From assembly GCA_963798745.1 (NCBI GenBank), contig CAWCUF010000001.1, positions 372,001 through 436,000 on the forward strand: DNA of 64,000 nucleotides, in the 5' to 3' direction. Both the position numbers and the translations under genes were made by a program. The notes under the pieces were generated by a model. The model saw only the letters and a program-made list of their open reading frames with translations. It did not search any database and had not been told where the DNA came from. Within the stretch, counting starts at the first letter, position 1; each line of letters starts with the position of its first letter. Origin of the DNA: Prado023 sp963798745 (GTDB lineage Bacteria > Actinomycetota > Actinomycetes > S36-B12 > CAIYMF01). Below are positions 49,951-60,944 of the stretch, piece after piece.

Positions 49951-50838
49951 TTACCCGAGGAGTGACCCGAGCAGGCTGGGGATGAGCGCCTGGATCTGAT
50001 CGGTCCGCACCATCGCGAGCACCAGGAGGCCGACCAGGACGGCACCAGCAGCGACGGCCTGCCGCCCGGCGAGGGCGCGACCCTCCTGGCCGCGGCCCGT
50101 GGTCAGGAGCAGGCCGACCACGGCCCCGGTGACGGCCCCGCCCAGGTGCGCCCGCCAGTCGATCCCGCCGAGCACGAAGCCCAGCGCCATGTTGATGGCC
50201 AGCAGCACCGCCACCTGGGTCACGTCCCAGTCCAGTCTCCGCGCCACCACGATCCAGGCCGCCATCAAACCGAAGATCGCGCCGCTGGCACCCACAGACA
50301 GGGTGCGCAGGTCCGAGAACCAGTACGAGGCGACCGATCCCCCGAGGCCGGAGAGCAGGAACAGGGCCAGGAAGCGACCATGACCCAGGACACGTTCCAG
50401 GGGAGGTCCCAGCAGGTACAGGATGTACATGTTGAAGCCCAGGTGCAGCCAGCCGGCGTGCAGGAACATCGCTGAGACCAGCCGGAACCACTCCCCGTTG
50501 ATCGCGATCGCCGTCGGCGACATGCCCCAACGACTCAGGCCACCCACCAGACCCAGCTGGCCGACGAGCAGGAACAGCGCCACGCAGGTGCCGATGAGGC
50601 CCTTGGTCACCGCACCGTCGCGGGTCATCTGCCCACCGAACACAGTCCGCGCCTGGCGGGTCGACGCAGCACCGGCCTGCACGCACTCGGGGCATTGGTA
50701 GCCGACGGCGGCCGCGGTCATGCACTGCGGGCAGATCGGGCGCTCACAGCGGGTACACCGGATCCAGGTCTCGCGATCGGTGTGGCGGTAGCAGACGGGC
50801 GCCGCGGGAGCGGACTCCTGCGGCAGGCCGTAGCTCAC
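49951..50838 (-). CDS. Rhomboid-family intramembrane serine protease
   Basis: A 295-residue protein. An N-terminal B-box-like zinc finger (CYRHTDRETWIRCTRCERPIC...CPECV) is followed by six to seven membrane helices. The rhomboid dyad is Ser in SVGASGAIFGL and His in WRAHLGGAVTG; HAGWLHLGFNMYILY is the conserved HxxxxHxxxN region. It cleaves membrane proteins within the bilayer; its substrates are unknown. The GTG start overlaps the ppiA stop (GTGA), so the two are coupled. Confidence 0.93.
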   Translation of the reverse strand: MSYGLPQESAPAAPVCYRHTDRETWIRCTRCERPICPQCMTAAAVGYQCPECVQAGAASTRQARTVFGGQMTRDGAVTKGLIGTCVALFLLVGQLGLVGGLSRWGMSPTAIAINGEWFRLVSAMFLHAGWLHLGFNMYILYLLGPPLERVLGHGRFLALFLLSGLGGSVASYWFSDLRTLSVGASGAIFGLMAAWIVVARRLDWDVTQVAVLLAINMALGFVLGGIDWRAHLGGAVTGAVVGLLLTTGRGQEGRALAGRQAVAAGAVLVGLLVLAMVRTDQIQALIPSLLGSLLG

Positions 50839-51347
50839 GGCTCGATGGTCACCGAGGTGAGCACCACGTCGGTGACCGGACGGTCACCCCGGCCCACCTT
50901 CGTCGTGGCGATCGCATCCACCACGTCCCGGCTGGCCTGATCGGCCACCTCTCCGAAGATGGTGTGCTTGCGGTTCAGGTGTGGGGTGCGACCGACCGTG
51001 ATGAAGAACTGGCTGCCGTTGGTCCCGGGACCGGCGTTGGCCATGGCCAGCAGGTACGGCCGGTCGAAGACCAGTTCGGGATGGAACTCATCACCGAACT
51101 CGTAGCCGGGCCCGCCCCGGCCGGTGCCGGTGGGATCGCCGCCCTGGATCATGAAGCCGTTGATCACCCGGTGGAAGATCACATCGGTGTACAAAGCCCC
51201 CTGCCCCTTGTCGCCGGTGGTGGGATCCACCCACTCCCGCGTCCCATCGGACAGGCCGATGAAGTTCGCCACCGTCTTGGGTGCGTGGTTGTCGAAGAGG
51301 TCGATCCGGACGTCCCCGAGGGAGGTGTGCAGCACGGCTCTGGTCAT
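50835..51347 (-). CDS. ppiA: Peptidyl-prolyl cis-trans isomerase (cyclophilin)
   Basis: Cytoplasmic cyclophilin A type, 170 aa, which speeds proline isomerisation in protein folding. Active-site features are FHRVINGFMIQGGDPTGTGRGG, AMANAGPGTNGSQFFIT and the NRKHTIFGEV region. No signal peptide. The ATG at 51347 fits a CAGGAT hexamer eight bases upstream (minus, 51361-51356). It is next to the rhomboid gene, as in mycobacteria. Confidence 0.96.
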   Translation of the reverse strand: MTRAVLHTSLGDVRIDLFDNHAPKTVANFIGLSDGTREWVDPTTGDKGQGALYTDVIFHRVINGFMIQGGDPTGTGRGGPGYEFGDEFHPELVFDRPYLLAMANAGPGTNGSQFFITVGRTPHLNRKHTIFGEVADQASRDVVDAIATTKVGRGDRPVTDVVLTSVTIEP

Positions 51348-51490
51348 GGACGCCAATCCTGCCACATGCGTCGGAGGGCGGCAGACGCGTCGTGCGCTGG
51401 GGGATGGGGGTGCACGCGGGCGTGGGGGCAGGCGAGGGGAGCCGTCGCTCGCCGTTGGCGAGCTCCTCCCAAGTCCCGCTCTGCTCCTGG

Positions 51491-51540
51491 CACACATGCG
51501 TGTGCCCCGGGGGAACAGCCCCGGGGCACACGCATGTGTG
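51491..51540 (-). terminator. Perfect 22-bp hairpin abutting tRNA-Ala
   Basis: Arms 51491-51512 and 51519-51540 are fully complementary over 22 bp, with a six-base loop (GAACAG). The right arm overlaps the last two bases of tRNA-Ala, so the hairpin starts within the mature tRNA end. No T run. It is the longest perfect stem seen in the window. Confidence 0.75.
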
Positions 51541-51611
51541 GAGACGAGGGGACTTGAACCCCTAACCCCCGCCTTGCAAAGGCGGTGCTCTGCCAGTTGA
51601 GCTACGTCCCC
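51539..51611 (-). tRNA. tRNA-Ala (anticodon TGC)
   Basis: 73 nt on the minus strand: acceptor GGGGACG pairs with CGTCTCC (one G-T pair), anticodon stem CCGCC/GGCGG with loop TTTGCAA (TGC), T-arm GGTTCAAGTCC and discriminator A. CCA is not encoded. A 22-bp hairpin follows directly. Confidence 0.96.
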
Positions 51612-51621
51612 GGTCCTCGTG

Positions 51622-51750
51622 TCAGCGCAGGTCGGGAGCGGCGGTGGCCTCGTTCCAGAGGTCGCGCTCCTCCTGGGCGCCGTTGACGCGGCTGTAGATC
51701 GCGTACCCCGCTGCCGCGAGTGCGCCGAGAACGATGAGCTTCTTGAGCAT
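51622..51750 (-). CDS. DLW-39 family small protein
   Basis: A 42-residue protein, translated by hand from the minus strand: it begins MLKKLIVLGALAAAGYAIYS and has a RDLWNEATAAPDLR end. One hydrophobic helix follows the basic start, and the Asp-Leu-Trp gives the family name. GGAGGT precedes the ATG at 51750. It lies between tRNA-Ala and tRNA-Ile near gyrA, its usual place in actinobacteria. The function is unknown. Confidence 0.88.
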   Translation of the reverse strand: MLKKLIVLGALAAAGYAIYSRVNGAQEERDLWNEATAAPDLR

Positions 51751-51793
51751 GGCTACCTCCGAAGGTTGTTCCGCGCGATCATGTCGCGCAGCG

Positions 51794-51868
51794 TGGGCCT
51801 AAGTGGACTTGAACCACTGACCTCTTCCTTATCAGGGAAGCGCTCTAACCAGGCTGAGCTATAGGCCC
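51794..51868 (-). tRNA. tRNA-Ile (anticodon GAT)
   Basis: 75 nt on the minus strand: acceptor GGGCCTA with TAGGCCC, D-arm AGCTCAGCCTGGTTAGAGC, anticodon stem CTTCC/GGAAG with loop CTGATAA (GAT), T-arm GGTTCAAGTCC and discriminator A. CCA is not encoded. Confidence 0.97.
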
Positions 51869-51938
51869 TCCGATGCGTCACGCACCGCCGCTGTAGGTTA
51901 CCCCAGCACCCGGGTCGGACCCAAAACGACGCAGGGCC

Positions 51939-52709
51939 TCAGTCGTCCTCGGAGAGGGTGACCTCGAGTCCGCCACCGATGCCCACCGAGAGGTTGTACA
52001 TGAACGCCAACAAGGTGAAGAGGATCGTCACCAGGACGGTCTCCAGTCCGGCCACGACCAGGGCCGCCCCCATGATCCGCCCGAAGTCCAGGTAGGTGCT
52101 GACGCTGGCCCCACTCTCGCCACCGACATCAGTCGCGGTTCGGGTGATGGCATCGAGCACGCCGGCAGAGTCCAGCGTGAACCACAGGGCAGCCGAGGCC
52201 GCCAGGATGATCACGGCGATCGCCAGGGAGAGCAGGAAGGCCTGCTTCATCACAGCCCAGGGGTCGATGTGCGCGATGTAGACGCGTACCGATCGTGGCC
52301 CCGTGGTCGGCTGCACCGCGCTGCGAGCCACTCGCGCCACCCTGGTCTGCTCGGGGCGGTCCGCGGCGGGCTTGGCTCGGGTCGGTGCGACCGGGTCCCC
52401 AGCAGGAGGACCCGCGGCGCGGGCACCGGCAGTCGGGGCTGACGGTGACGGGGCAGACGGGGCCGCCGTGCTGCTCGGGGCAGGCGCGCTCCGCTCGGAG
52501 GTCCGGGCCTGCGGCGCTGCGGCGGCGGGCGATGGAGCAGCGGGCGCCGAGGTTGCGGGCTCTGGGGCGCTGGGACCCGTCGTGGTGACCGGGGGGATCA
52601 GAACGCTGGGACGCGACCTGCTCGGCGCCGGACCGCTCATCCTGGTGGCTGGGCCCGGGCGCCCGATCGCACGATCAGCACCCGGCTGACCCTGCACATG
52701 CTCAGCCAT
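51939..52709 (-). CDS. DUF3566 membrane protein (Rv0007-like)
   Basis: A 256-residue protein. The N-terminal 140 residues are Ala/Pro/Ser/Thr-rich and probably disordered. They are followed by RVYIAHIDPWAVMKQAFLLS and two membrane helices (IAVIILAASAALWFTL; GLETVLVTILFTLLAFMYN), the DUF3566 domain, ending GGGLEVTLSEDD. It is always found near gyrA and tRNA-Ile/Ala in actinobacteria; function unknown. ATG 52709 has CGGGAG seven bases upstream. TAGGCT (minus) further up is a likely -10. Confidence 0.88.
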   Translation of the reverse strand: MAEHVQGQPGADRAIGRPGPATRMSGPAPSRSRPSVLIPPVTTTGPSAPEPATSAPAAPSPAAAAPQARTSERSAPAPSSTAAPSAPSPSAPTAGARAAGPPAGDPVAPTRAKPAADRPEQTRVARVARSAVQPTTGPRSVRVYIAHIDPWAVMKQAFLLSLAIAVIILAASAALWFTLDSAGVLDAITRTATDVGGESGASVSTYLDFGRIMGAALVVAGLETVLVTILFTLLAFMYNLSVGIGGGLEVTLSEDD

Positions 52710-52812
52710 CACACGACTCCCGTCAGCCTAGCGACCTGGCACGATGCTACAACGCTGGCCGCCACCTGGCCGGTGAGCGCGCTGGCGCCCGGACGGGGGC
52801 CCGAGTGGGGGC

Positions 52813-55409
<2,597 letters not shown>

Positions 55410-55410
<1 letters not shown>

Positions 55411-57365
55411 CAGATGTCCAGGAACCTCACGTCGCGGGCGTTGCGCTGGATGAACGAGCGTCGGCTCTCGACGTCCTCGCCCATCAGCGTGGTGAACAAC
55501 TCGTCGGCCTGGGCCGCGTCATCGAGGGTGACCTGTAGCAGGATCCGCTCGGCCGGGTTCATGGTGGTGTCGCGCAACTCCTGCCAGTTCATCTCGCCCA
55601 GACCCTTGTAGCGCTGGATCGCCTCCTCCTTGGGCAGCTTGCGCCCGGCGGCCAGGCCGGCCTGGGTCAACGCCTCGCGCTCCCGGTCGGAGTACGCGTA
55701 CTCCGGGTGGGACTTGATCCACTTGATCTTGAACAGCGGCGGTTGTCCCAGGTACACGTGTCCGTGCTCGATGAGGGGCCGCATGTAGCGGAACAGCAGG
55801 GTCAGCAGCAGCGTGCTGATGTGCTGGCCGTCGACGTCGGCGTCGGCCATCAGGACCAGCTTGTGGTAGCGCAGCTTGTCCTCGTCGAAGTCGTCCTGGA
55901 CACCGGCACCCATCGCCGAGATGAGCGCCTGGACCTCGTTGTTCTGCAGCACCTTGTCGATGCGCGCCTTCTCGACGTTGAGGATCTTGCCCCGGATCGG
56001 CAGGATCGCCTGGGTCTTGGGATCGCGGGCCTGTCGCGCCGACCCACCGGCGGAGTCACCCTCGACCACGAACAGCTCGCAGTTCTCCGGTTCGCGGCTC
56101 GAGCAGTCGATGAGCTTGCCCGGCAGGCCGCCACCACCCAGCAGCCCCTTGCGGTTGCGCGCCAGGTCGCGGGCCTTGCGCGCGGCCATCCGCGCGTGGC
56201 TGGCCGAGACGGCCTTGCGCGCGATCTCCCTGCCCTCGGCCGGGTTCGCCTCGAACCAGGCGCCGAGCTGCTCGTACACGACCGACTGCACCACCGTCTT
56301 GGCCTCGGTGTTGCCCAGCTTGGTCTTGGTCTGTCCCTCGAACTGCGGCTCCCGCAGCTTCACGCTGACGATGGCGGTCAGGCCCTCCCTGATGTCCTCG
56401 CCCGACAGGTTCGCATCCTTCTCCTTGAGCACGTTCCACGTGCGCGCGAACCTGTTCACCAGGTTGGTCAGCGCTGAGCGGAAGCCCTCCTCGTGGGTGC
56501 CGCCCTCGGTGGTGTTGATCGTGTTGGCGAACGTGTAGACGCTCTCGGCGAAGCCGTCGTTCCACTGCATGGAGATCTCAGCGGAGATGCCCTTGTCGAC
56601 GTCCTCGGCGCCGAACTCGATCACGTTCGGGTGCGCGGGACCGCGTTTTGCGTTCAGGTACCGGACGAAGTCCGAGATGCCACCCTCGTAGTGGTAGGTC
56701 ACCGCCCGCGGACCGGGCTGCTCCTCGACGGTGTCGTCGGTGGGATGCACCCGCTCGTCGACCAGGGCGAGGGTGAGGCCGCGGTTCAGGAAGGCCATCT
56801 CCTGGAACCGGCGCGACAGGGTCTCGAAGTCGTAGTGGGTGCTCTCGAAGATCTCCTCGTCGGCCCAGAAGGTGACCGTCGTGCCGGTCAGCTCAGTCGG
56901 CTCGTCCTTGGACAGCGGAGCCTGTGGGACACCATGGATGTAGGACTGACGGAACACGTGACCCTCACGGCGCACCTGTACCTCGAGTCGGTCCGAGAGC
57001 GCGTTGACCACCGACACACCCACCCCGTGCAGGCCACCGGAGACCGCGTAGCCACCACCGCCGAACTTGCCTCCGGCGTGCAGGACGGTCAGCACCACCT
57101 CGACCCCCGGCTTGCCCTCACTGGCCACGATGTCCACCGGGATTCCGCGACCGTTGTCGACCACCCGCACGCCGTGGTCGGCGAGCAGGGTGACCTCGAT
57201 GCGGTCGCAGTAGCCGGCCAGGGCCTCGTCGACCGAGTTGTCGACCACCTCGTAGACCAGGTGGTGCAGGCCACGTTCACCGGTGGACCCGATGTACATG
57301 CCGGGGCGCTTGCGCACCGCGTCCAACCCCTCAAGGACGGTGATGGCACTCGCGTCATAGGACAC
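55410..57365 (-). CDS. gyrB: DNA gyrase subunit B
   Basis: ATPase subunit of gyrase, 651 aa. The GHKL ATPase has EVVDNSVDEALAGY, VVDNGRGIPVD and GLHGVGVSVVNALS; the TOPRIM domain has VVEGDSAGGSARQARD and LMADADVDGQHI. I start at GTG 57365 (SYDASAITVLEGLDAVRKRPG), with CAGGAG seven bases upstream. TAGAAT at 57461-57466 (minus) gives a leader of about 90 nt. It forms an operon with gyrA. Confidence 0.97.
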
Positions 57366-57617
57366 GTGGGACTCCTGACTGCGTGGTGACGGGATGGCGG
57401 CCGACGGGGCGGAGCGGTGGACTGCACGCGCGTTCCCGTCGGCGATCGCGTGATGGCACAATTCTACCCTGAGAACGCCGGTCCACCCCCAGAAATCCCC
57501 ACAGGACGCGCTCAGAACGCTGCGAGGTGTCGAGACGATCCCCCCCATTTGGCATCAACCGGAGCTGCCCACGGGCCGATCTGGGCATCCCAGGGCTCGG
57601 CTGGCATGGATCTGGAG
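57366..57617 (-). promoter_or_regulatory. gyrB promoter region
   Basis: This 252-bp gap between dciA and gyrB has a clear TAGAAT -10 (minus, 57466-57461); a -35 was not identified. Local DNA around the -10 is AT-richer than its surroundings, as expected for a supercoiling-sensitive gyrase promoter. Confidence 0.5.
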
Positions 57618-58229
57618 TCAACCGTAGGTGTCGCGCGGACCCCGGCCACGCACCCGCAACCGCCCCTTGCTCGGTGGCGGTGCAGGTCCCACGACCCGAA
57701 TGTCGCGGACCACCCCGGTGCCCACCACAGCATCGATGGCAGTGCGCAGGGCGGGGAGCATGAGCCGCAACTGCTCGGCCCAGGCGGTCGAGGAGGTCCG
57801 CACCGCCAGTACCCCCGAGGTGGGGTCGAAGGACTCCGGGGACGCGTGCTCGGCGTTGGCAGCTCCCACGATCTGCGGCCACAGGGCGTGCAGACCGGCC
57901 ACGTCCAGCCCCTGGCGCCAGCCACTGTCGTCCACCAGGCGCGACCAGGCCCCGCCCAGGCGCATCGGGTCGCGCTCATCCGGGCCCGGCCCAGAGAACC
58001 CCGCGACAGCACGCCGCGGACGCGAACGACCGCCCGGGCGAGAGGTGCGCCCCGGCGCGGTCCCGGCCGCCGTGGCTGCCGCACCGCGGGTGCGCGCCGC
58101 GGCCCGCATCCGGGACAGCACGGCACGCGCGGCGTCCGGCACCACCTCGGCGCCCGGGGATTCGGTCCCCGCTGGGTCAGCGGCGGTGTCCTGGTCCAGC
58201 GGACCCCGGGCGCGTGGCTGCTCGGTCAT
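57618..58229 (-). CDS. dciA: DciA-type helicase-loading protein (DUF721)
   Basis: A 203-residue DUF721 protein. The first 80 residues are Ala/Arg/Gly-rich and likely disordered; the domain follows with LGGAWSRLVDDSGWRQGLDVAGLHALWPQIVG and GVLAVRTSSTAWAEQLRLM. DciA is the ancestral helper of replicative helicase DnaB in bacteria without DnaC/DnaI; its place between recF and gyrB (mycobacterial Rv0004) fits. Its ATG overlaps the recF stop by four bases. Confidence 0.9.
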   Translation of the reverse strand: MTEQPRARGPLDQDTAADPAGTESPGAEVVPDAARAVLSRMRAAARTRGAAATAAGTAPGRTSRPGGRSRPRRAVAGFSGPGPDERDPMRLGGAWSRLVDDSGWRQGLDVAGLHALWPQIVGAANAEHASPESFDPTSGVLAVRTSSTAWAEQLRLMLPALRTAIDAVVGTGVVRDIRVVGPAPPPSKGRLRVRGRGPRDTYG

Positions 58230-59371
58230 GCCCCAGCGCCGATCAGGTCAGGCACAGCGATGGTCCGCCCCGCCAGCTCGGCCGGCACATCCTGGGCCAC
58301 CGCTGCGGTGATCAGCACCTGCTCGACGTGGGTCACCGCAGCCGCCAGTCGGGCGCGTCGGTCGGCGTCGAGTTCGGCGAACACATCATCGAGGATGAGA
58401 ACTGGAGCGCCCCCTGGTCCGGCTTCGGCCAGGACAATGTCATAGGACGCTAGTCGAAGGGCCAGGGCCATGGACCAGGACTCCCCGTGTGAGGCGTAGC
58501 CCCGGACCGGCATCCCGTGCAGAGTGAGCGCGAGCTCGTCACGATGTGGACCCACCAGGGTGACTCCCCGACCGAACTCCTCGTCGCGGCGGCTGAGCAG
58601 GGCCGCACGGATCTGGTCGGCCAGCTCGACCCGATCCAGGCTGGGTGCCAGCCCGGCGCCCGGTACGTAGTCGATGGTGGGCAGCGGGTCAGGACCCCCT
58701 GGCGCCACCGAGCGGTAGGCCGCAGCCAAGGGCTCACGCAGCCGATCCACCAGCCCAGTGCGTGCTGCGGTCACGTCCGCCGACAGGGAGGCCAACTGGT
58801 CGTCCCACACCGTGAGCGTCTGCTCTGCGGCGACGCGACTGCGCGCCCCACCACCCCGGATGGCCGCGGCCGACTTCAGCAGCGAGTTGCGTTGGCGCAG
58901 CACGCGGTCCAGGTCGGTGAGGACGCCGTCGAAGCGGGGCGCCTGGGCCACGAGCAGGTCGTCGAGGAAGGTACGGCGCTCACCAGGATCGCCCTTGACC
59001 AGGAACAGGTCCTCCGGCGCGAACAGAACCCGAGACACCTGTCCCAGGACATCGCGCTGACGTGGCATGGGCGACCGGTTCAGGCGGGCCCGATTCGCCC
59101 GACCCGGGGTGATCTCCAGCTCGACGACGACCTCCCGGCCTCCCCGGTCCGCGTGCACCCGGACCACGGCGCGCTGCGACCCACGCCGGACCAGCGGTGC
59201 ATCGGTGGCCACCCGGTGCGAGCGCAGGGCCGCGGCGTACCCGATCGCCTCGACCAGGTTGGTCTTGCCCTGACCGTTGGCGCCCACGAAGGTGGTCACC
59301 CCAGCGCTGAGGTCCAGTTCCAGGCCCTCGTAGGAGCGGAAGTCGACCAGGCCGAGGTGGGTGACGTGCAC
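58226..59371 (-). CDS. recF: DNA replication and repair protein RecF
   Basis: SMC-like ATPase that directs RecA loading at gaps, 381 aa. The Walker A is VGANGQGKTNLVEAIGY, the signature ASHGESWSMALALRLA, and Walker B VLILDDVFAELDADR. It begins with the typical HVTHLGLVDFRSYEGLEL. The GTG start shares one base with the dnaN stop (TAGTG), so recF is translated from the dnaN message. No gnd gene separates the two, unlike mycobacteria. Confidence 0.96.
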   Translation of the reverse strand: MHVTHLGLVDFRSYEGLELDLSAGVTTFVGANGQGKTNLVEAIGYAAALRSHRVATDAPLVRRGSQRAVVRVHADRGGREVVVELEITPGRANRARLNRSPMPRQRDVLGQVSRVLFAPEDLFLVKGDPGERRTFLDDLLVAQAPRFDGVLTDLDRVLRQRNSLLKSAAAIRGGGARSRVAAEQTLTVWDDQLASLSADVTAARTGLVDRLREPLAAAYRSVAPGGPDPLPTIDYVPGAGLAPSLDRVELADQIRAALLSRRDEEFGRGVTLVGPHRDELALTLHGMPVRGYASHGESWSMALALRLASYDIVLAEAGPGGAPVLILDDVFAELDADRRARLAAAVTHVEQVLITAAVAQDVPAELAGRTIAVPDLIGAGA

Positions 59372-60513
59372 TACGAGGGCAGGCGGACGGGCATCAGCAG
59401 GTACAGGTAGTCATCGGCAGCCGCAGCCTCGAAGCTCGCCGCCCCGGTCAGCACCGCCGGTTTGCCGGCGTTCGTGAACGCCATGTTGGTCACCGGCTGT
59501 GAGATCGCCGCAAGCCCCTCCAGCAGGTATCCCGGATTGAACGCAATGCGATCCATGAGCTCACCGGCGAGCACGCACTCGATTGCGTCCACGCCGATCG
59601 CGTCGTCGCCGGTCCCGGCTTCCAGGACGAGCTCCTGGCCGTTGAAGATCATCTTCACGGCACTGGACCGCTCAGCGACCAGGGCCACCCGCTTGACTGC
59701 CTCGGTCAGCGCCGCGGTCTCCACGCGCGCGGTGGTGGGCGACTCGGTGGGCAGCAGTGCCCGGTACTTGGGGAAGTCGCCTTCGAGCAGCCGGGTGGTC
59801 GTGCGCCGATCGAGGCCCTCGATGCCGAGCAGTCCCTCACCGACGGCTGCCGATCCGAACGCCAGGTGCACCTCGTCGGCGTGTGCCAGCGCCTTCGCGG
59901 TGTCCGCCAGGGTGCGGGCCGGCACCAGCGCGGCCGCGCTGAACTCGGGGGAGGCCGGGGTCCACCGCAGCGACCGCACGGCAAGGCGATAGCGGTCCGT
60001 GGCAGCCAGCGTGACCTGGTCGCCATCGACCTCGACGCGCACGCCGGTCAGGAACGGCAGCGCATCGTCACGGCCGGCGGCAACGGCCACCTGGCTGACC
60101 GCGGAAGCCAGGACAGTCCCAGGGACAGTCCCACTCGGCTCGGGCATCGCCGGCAGTGGTGGGTACTCGTCGACGGGCAGTGTGGGCAGCTCGAACGACG
60201 ACCGACCGCAGCGCACCCGCAGGCGCGTGCCCTCGATCTCGATGTCCACCGGCGCAGCGGGCAGGGAGCGAGCGATGTCGACCAGCAGGCGGCCGTTGAC
60301 CAGCGCCACCCCGGCCTGCTCGACGTCGGCACTGACCTCGACCCGACCCGACACTTCGTAGTCGTAGCTGGCGATGGACAACGTGGGTTCCGCTCCCTCG
60401 GCGCATTCCAGCCGCAGGCCGGACAGCATGGGCAACGCAGGTCGGGTGGGCACGGTCCGGCCCGCCCACGCCACGGCATCGGCGAACTTGTCACGGTCGA
60501 CGCGGAACTTCAC
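59371..60513 (-). CDS. dnaN: DNA polymerase III beta subunit (sliding clamp)
   Basis: Sliding clamp, 380 aa. Start MKFRVDRDKFADAVAWAGRT is typical; three clamp domains follow, with MLSGLRLEC, LPFLTGVRVEVDGDQVTLAATDRYRLAVR and the C-terminal YLYLLMPVRLPS. The GTG at 60513 has AGGAGG five bases upstream. TAGGGT (minus, 60552-60547) is a likely -10, giving a leader of about 27 nt. It is the second gene after oriC on the minus strand. Confidence 0.97.
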   Translation of the reverse strand: MKFRVDRDKFADAVAWAGRTVPTRPALPMLSGLRLECAEGAEPTLSIASYDYEVSGRVEVSADVEQAGVALVNGRLLVDIARSLPAAPVDIEIEGTRLRVRCGRSSFELPTLPVDEYPPLPAMPEPSGTVPGTVLASAVSQVAVAAGRDDALPFLTGVRVEVDGDQVTLAATDRYRLAVRSLRWTPASPEFSAAALVPARTLADTAKALAHADEVHLAFGSAAVGEGLLGIEGLDRRTTTRLLEGDFPKYRALLPTESPTTARVETAALTEAVKRVALVAERSSAVKMIFNGQELVLEAGTGDDAIGVDAIECVLAGELMDRIAFNPGYLLEGLAAISQPVTNMAFTNAGKPAVLTGAASFEAAAADDYLYLLMPVRLPS

Positions 60514-60944
60514 GAACTCCTCCTGGGATGGTCGCTCTGCGGGGTCACCCTACGACGAGGGGGTGACATGACGGCGCAGCACCGCCGGTGCCCGCGTCGT
60601 CGTCCACAGGCACGGGCGCACTGAGGGCTGTTCATCATCCATCTCCTAGGTACAGTCAGTCTTCGTCGTAGGTGCTGTGGATGCTGTGGACAAGTACTGT
60701 CGGCGCAGGTCAGGCCGCGAGTCGGTGCGCACAGGGCCTGTGGGTCCACCTGGGTCGGACCGGTGTGATTCCGGGACGGCCCTGCGGTGGGCACCGGCCC
60801 AGGCCGATGCTCCACAGGCCCGCGACAGGGTCCGTGGACCACACGCCGGGACCGTCCCAGGGTCGTCCACAGCCCGGCCGGGGTCATCGGCGACGGTGCC
60901 GGCTGCGCGCGGCAGGCCCGGCGTTGACTGGTGGGCGGGAGTCG
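60514..60944. other. oriC: Origin of replication region (oriC), dnaA-dnaN gap
   Basis: 431 bp without genes between dnaA and dnaN, the usual actinobacterial oriC site. It has one perfect DnaA box (TGTGGACAA, 60685-60693), a neighbouring weaker one (TGTGGATGC, 60676-60684), two one-mismatch boxes TCGTCCACA (60600-60608 and 60863-60871) and several poorer GTCCAC/GTGGAC matches. A relatively AT-richer stretch lies at about 60625-60672 (TTCATCATCCATCTCC...) and could be the unwinding element. The number of strong boxes is low compared with Streptomyces. Confidence 0.8.
60685..60693 (-). promoter_or_regulatory. Perfect DnaA box in oriC
   Basis: TGTGGACAA on the plus strand, the exact complement of TTGTCCACA. 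It is the only exact box in the dnaA-dnaN gap and sits beside the AT-richer stretch. Confidence 0.75.
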
